Source of the DNA: Sphingopyxis yananensis | GTDB lineage: Bacteria; Pseudomonadota; Alphaproteobacteria; Sphingomonadales; Sphingomonadaceae | Assembly: GCF_020687785.1 (NCBI RefSeq) | Contig: NZ_JAJEWI010000002.1 | Location: 1-60,678 of the forward strand | Length of the DNA: 60,678 nt | Reading direction: 5' to 3' | Part shown: positions 60,507-60,678 of the stretch, piece by piece | Position numbering within the stretch: the stretch's first letter is position 1 | How the letters are laid out: every line of letters begins with the position of its first letter | Notes under the pieces: model-generated | Database searches by the model: none | What the model saw: the letters and a program-made list of their open reading frames with translations, nothing else | What the model was told of the DNA's origin: nothing | Made by a program: the position numbers and the translations under genes

Positions 60507-60560
60507 GTGCGGGCAAGGCGAACCAGAATCGAGACGAACGGACACGGTCCCCGTCAGGGG
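60507..60560 (+). pseudogene. Start of a gene cut by IS21
   Basis: GTG 60507 lies 29 bases after the rightward MerR-type -10 box and encodes MRARRTRIETNGHGPRQG up to the IS21 end at 60561, where the frame stops within two codons. GAAGGA is upstream. It may be the 5' end of a copper-induced gene interrupted by the insertion. The 18 residues match no family I recognise. Confidence 0.3.
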
Positions 60561-60678
60561 TGTTGATTGCCGCTGAGAAGTGACCCGGGAGGGGTATAAA
60601 TTTCCACTGAGAGTTGACCCATGTTGAACTCACCTCTGGCTTTGCAGGCTGGGGGTCATTGAGAGTGTTAGACATGGC
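60561..60678 (+). mobile_element. IS21-family element, left end (truncated by window)
   Basis: The block begins TGTTGATTGCCGCTGAGAAG and contains two related 17-base repeats, CCGCTGAGAAGTGACCC (60570-60586) and CCACTGAGAGTTGACCC (60604-60620), as found at IS21 ends where the IstA transposase binds. It runs off the right edge of the window. Confidence 0.8.
60665..60678 (+). CDS. istA: IS21 transposase IstA, first codons only
   Basis: GTG 60665 begins V-L-D-M-A, matching how many IS21-family IstA frames start just after the terminal repeats. Only 14 bases are in the window, so this rests on position within the IS21 end. Confidence 0.4.

Overview
The window looks like a chromosomal segment of an alphaproteobacterium of the order Sphingomonadales. 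This is inferred from the gene families and protein style: a DUF4167 protein, the hisS-prfA-prmC order, HflKC next to a DegP protease, a giant NAD-dependent glutamate dehydrogenase, and a TonB receptor with a sugar transporter. Base composition is moderately GC-rich. No search was run, so genus (Sphingorhabdus- or Sphingopyxis-like) is a guess.

Positions 1-40,000 are mostly housekeeping. In order they hold: a CBS-domain protein; a hotdog thioesterase; a minus-strand translation block (hisS, prfA, prmC, with a DUF4167 gene downstream); an M61 peptidase; inorganic pyrophosphatase convergent with an MscS channel; a sulfur pair (cystathionine beta-lyase, mercaptopyruvate sulfurtransferase); queF; a P450 with a palindromic operator-like site; a HerA-like ATPase; a membrane quality-control block (hflK-hflC, then degP); mrp; a CoA-binding protein; an orphan molybdenum hydroxylase large subunit; hemH; an acetoacetyl-CoA reductase; NAD-GDH with a PAS protein upstream; and an iron(III) ABC transporter (fbpA-B-C) behind a Fur-box-like palindrome.

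Positions 40,200-47,900 hold a carbohydrate locus. An alpha-L-fucosidase, preceded by a tiny leader ORF, is divergent from a TonB receptor and a GPH-type sugar transporter. A TetR regulator divergent from a Coq4-family protein follows.

From 48,127 the window enters accessory DNA. A 46-base 3' fragment of initiator tRNA-fMet marks an attachment site. It is followed by a tyrosine integrase, an unknown protein overlapping it, an AlpA-like protein and a winged-helix protein. Then come a hairpin-rich noncoding stretch, an orphan phage tail gene, and a heap of broken IS3 and IS110 transposases. To the right lies a visibly more GC-rich cargo block: a cupin, NnrS, a quinol-type nitric oxide reductase (NorZ), a CueR-type regulator and a copper P-type ATPase. 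Two back-to-back MerR-type promoters (19-base spacers) sit beside copA. The right-hand one now points into an IS21-family element that runs off the window. The likely combined role of this block is defence against nitric oxide and copper.
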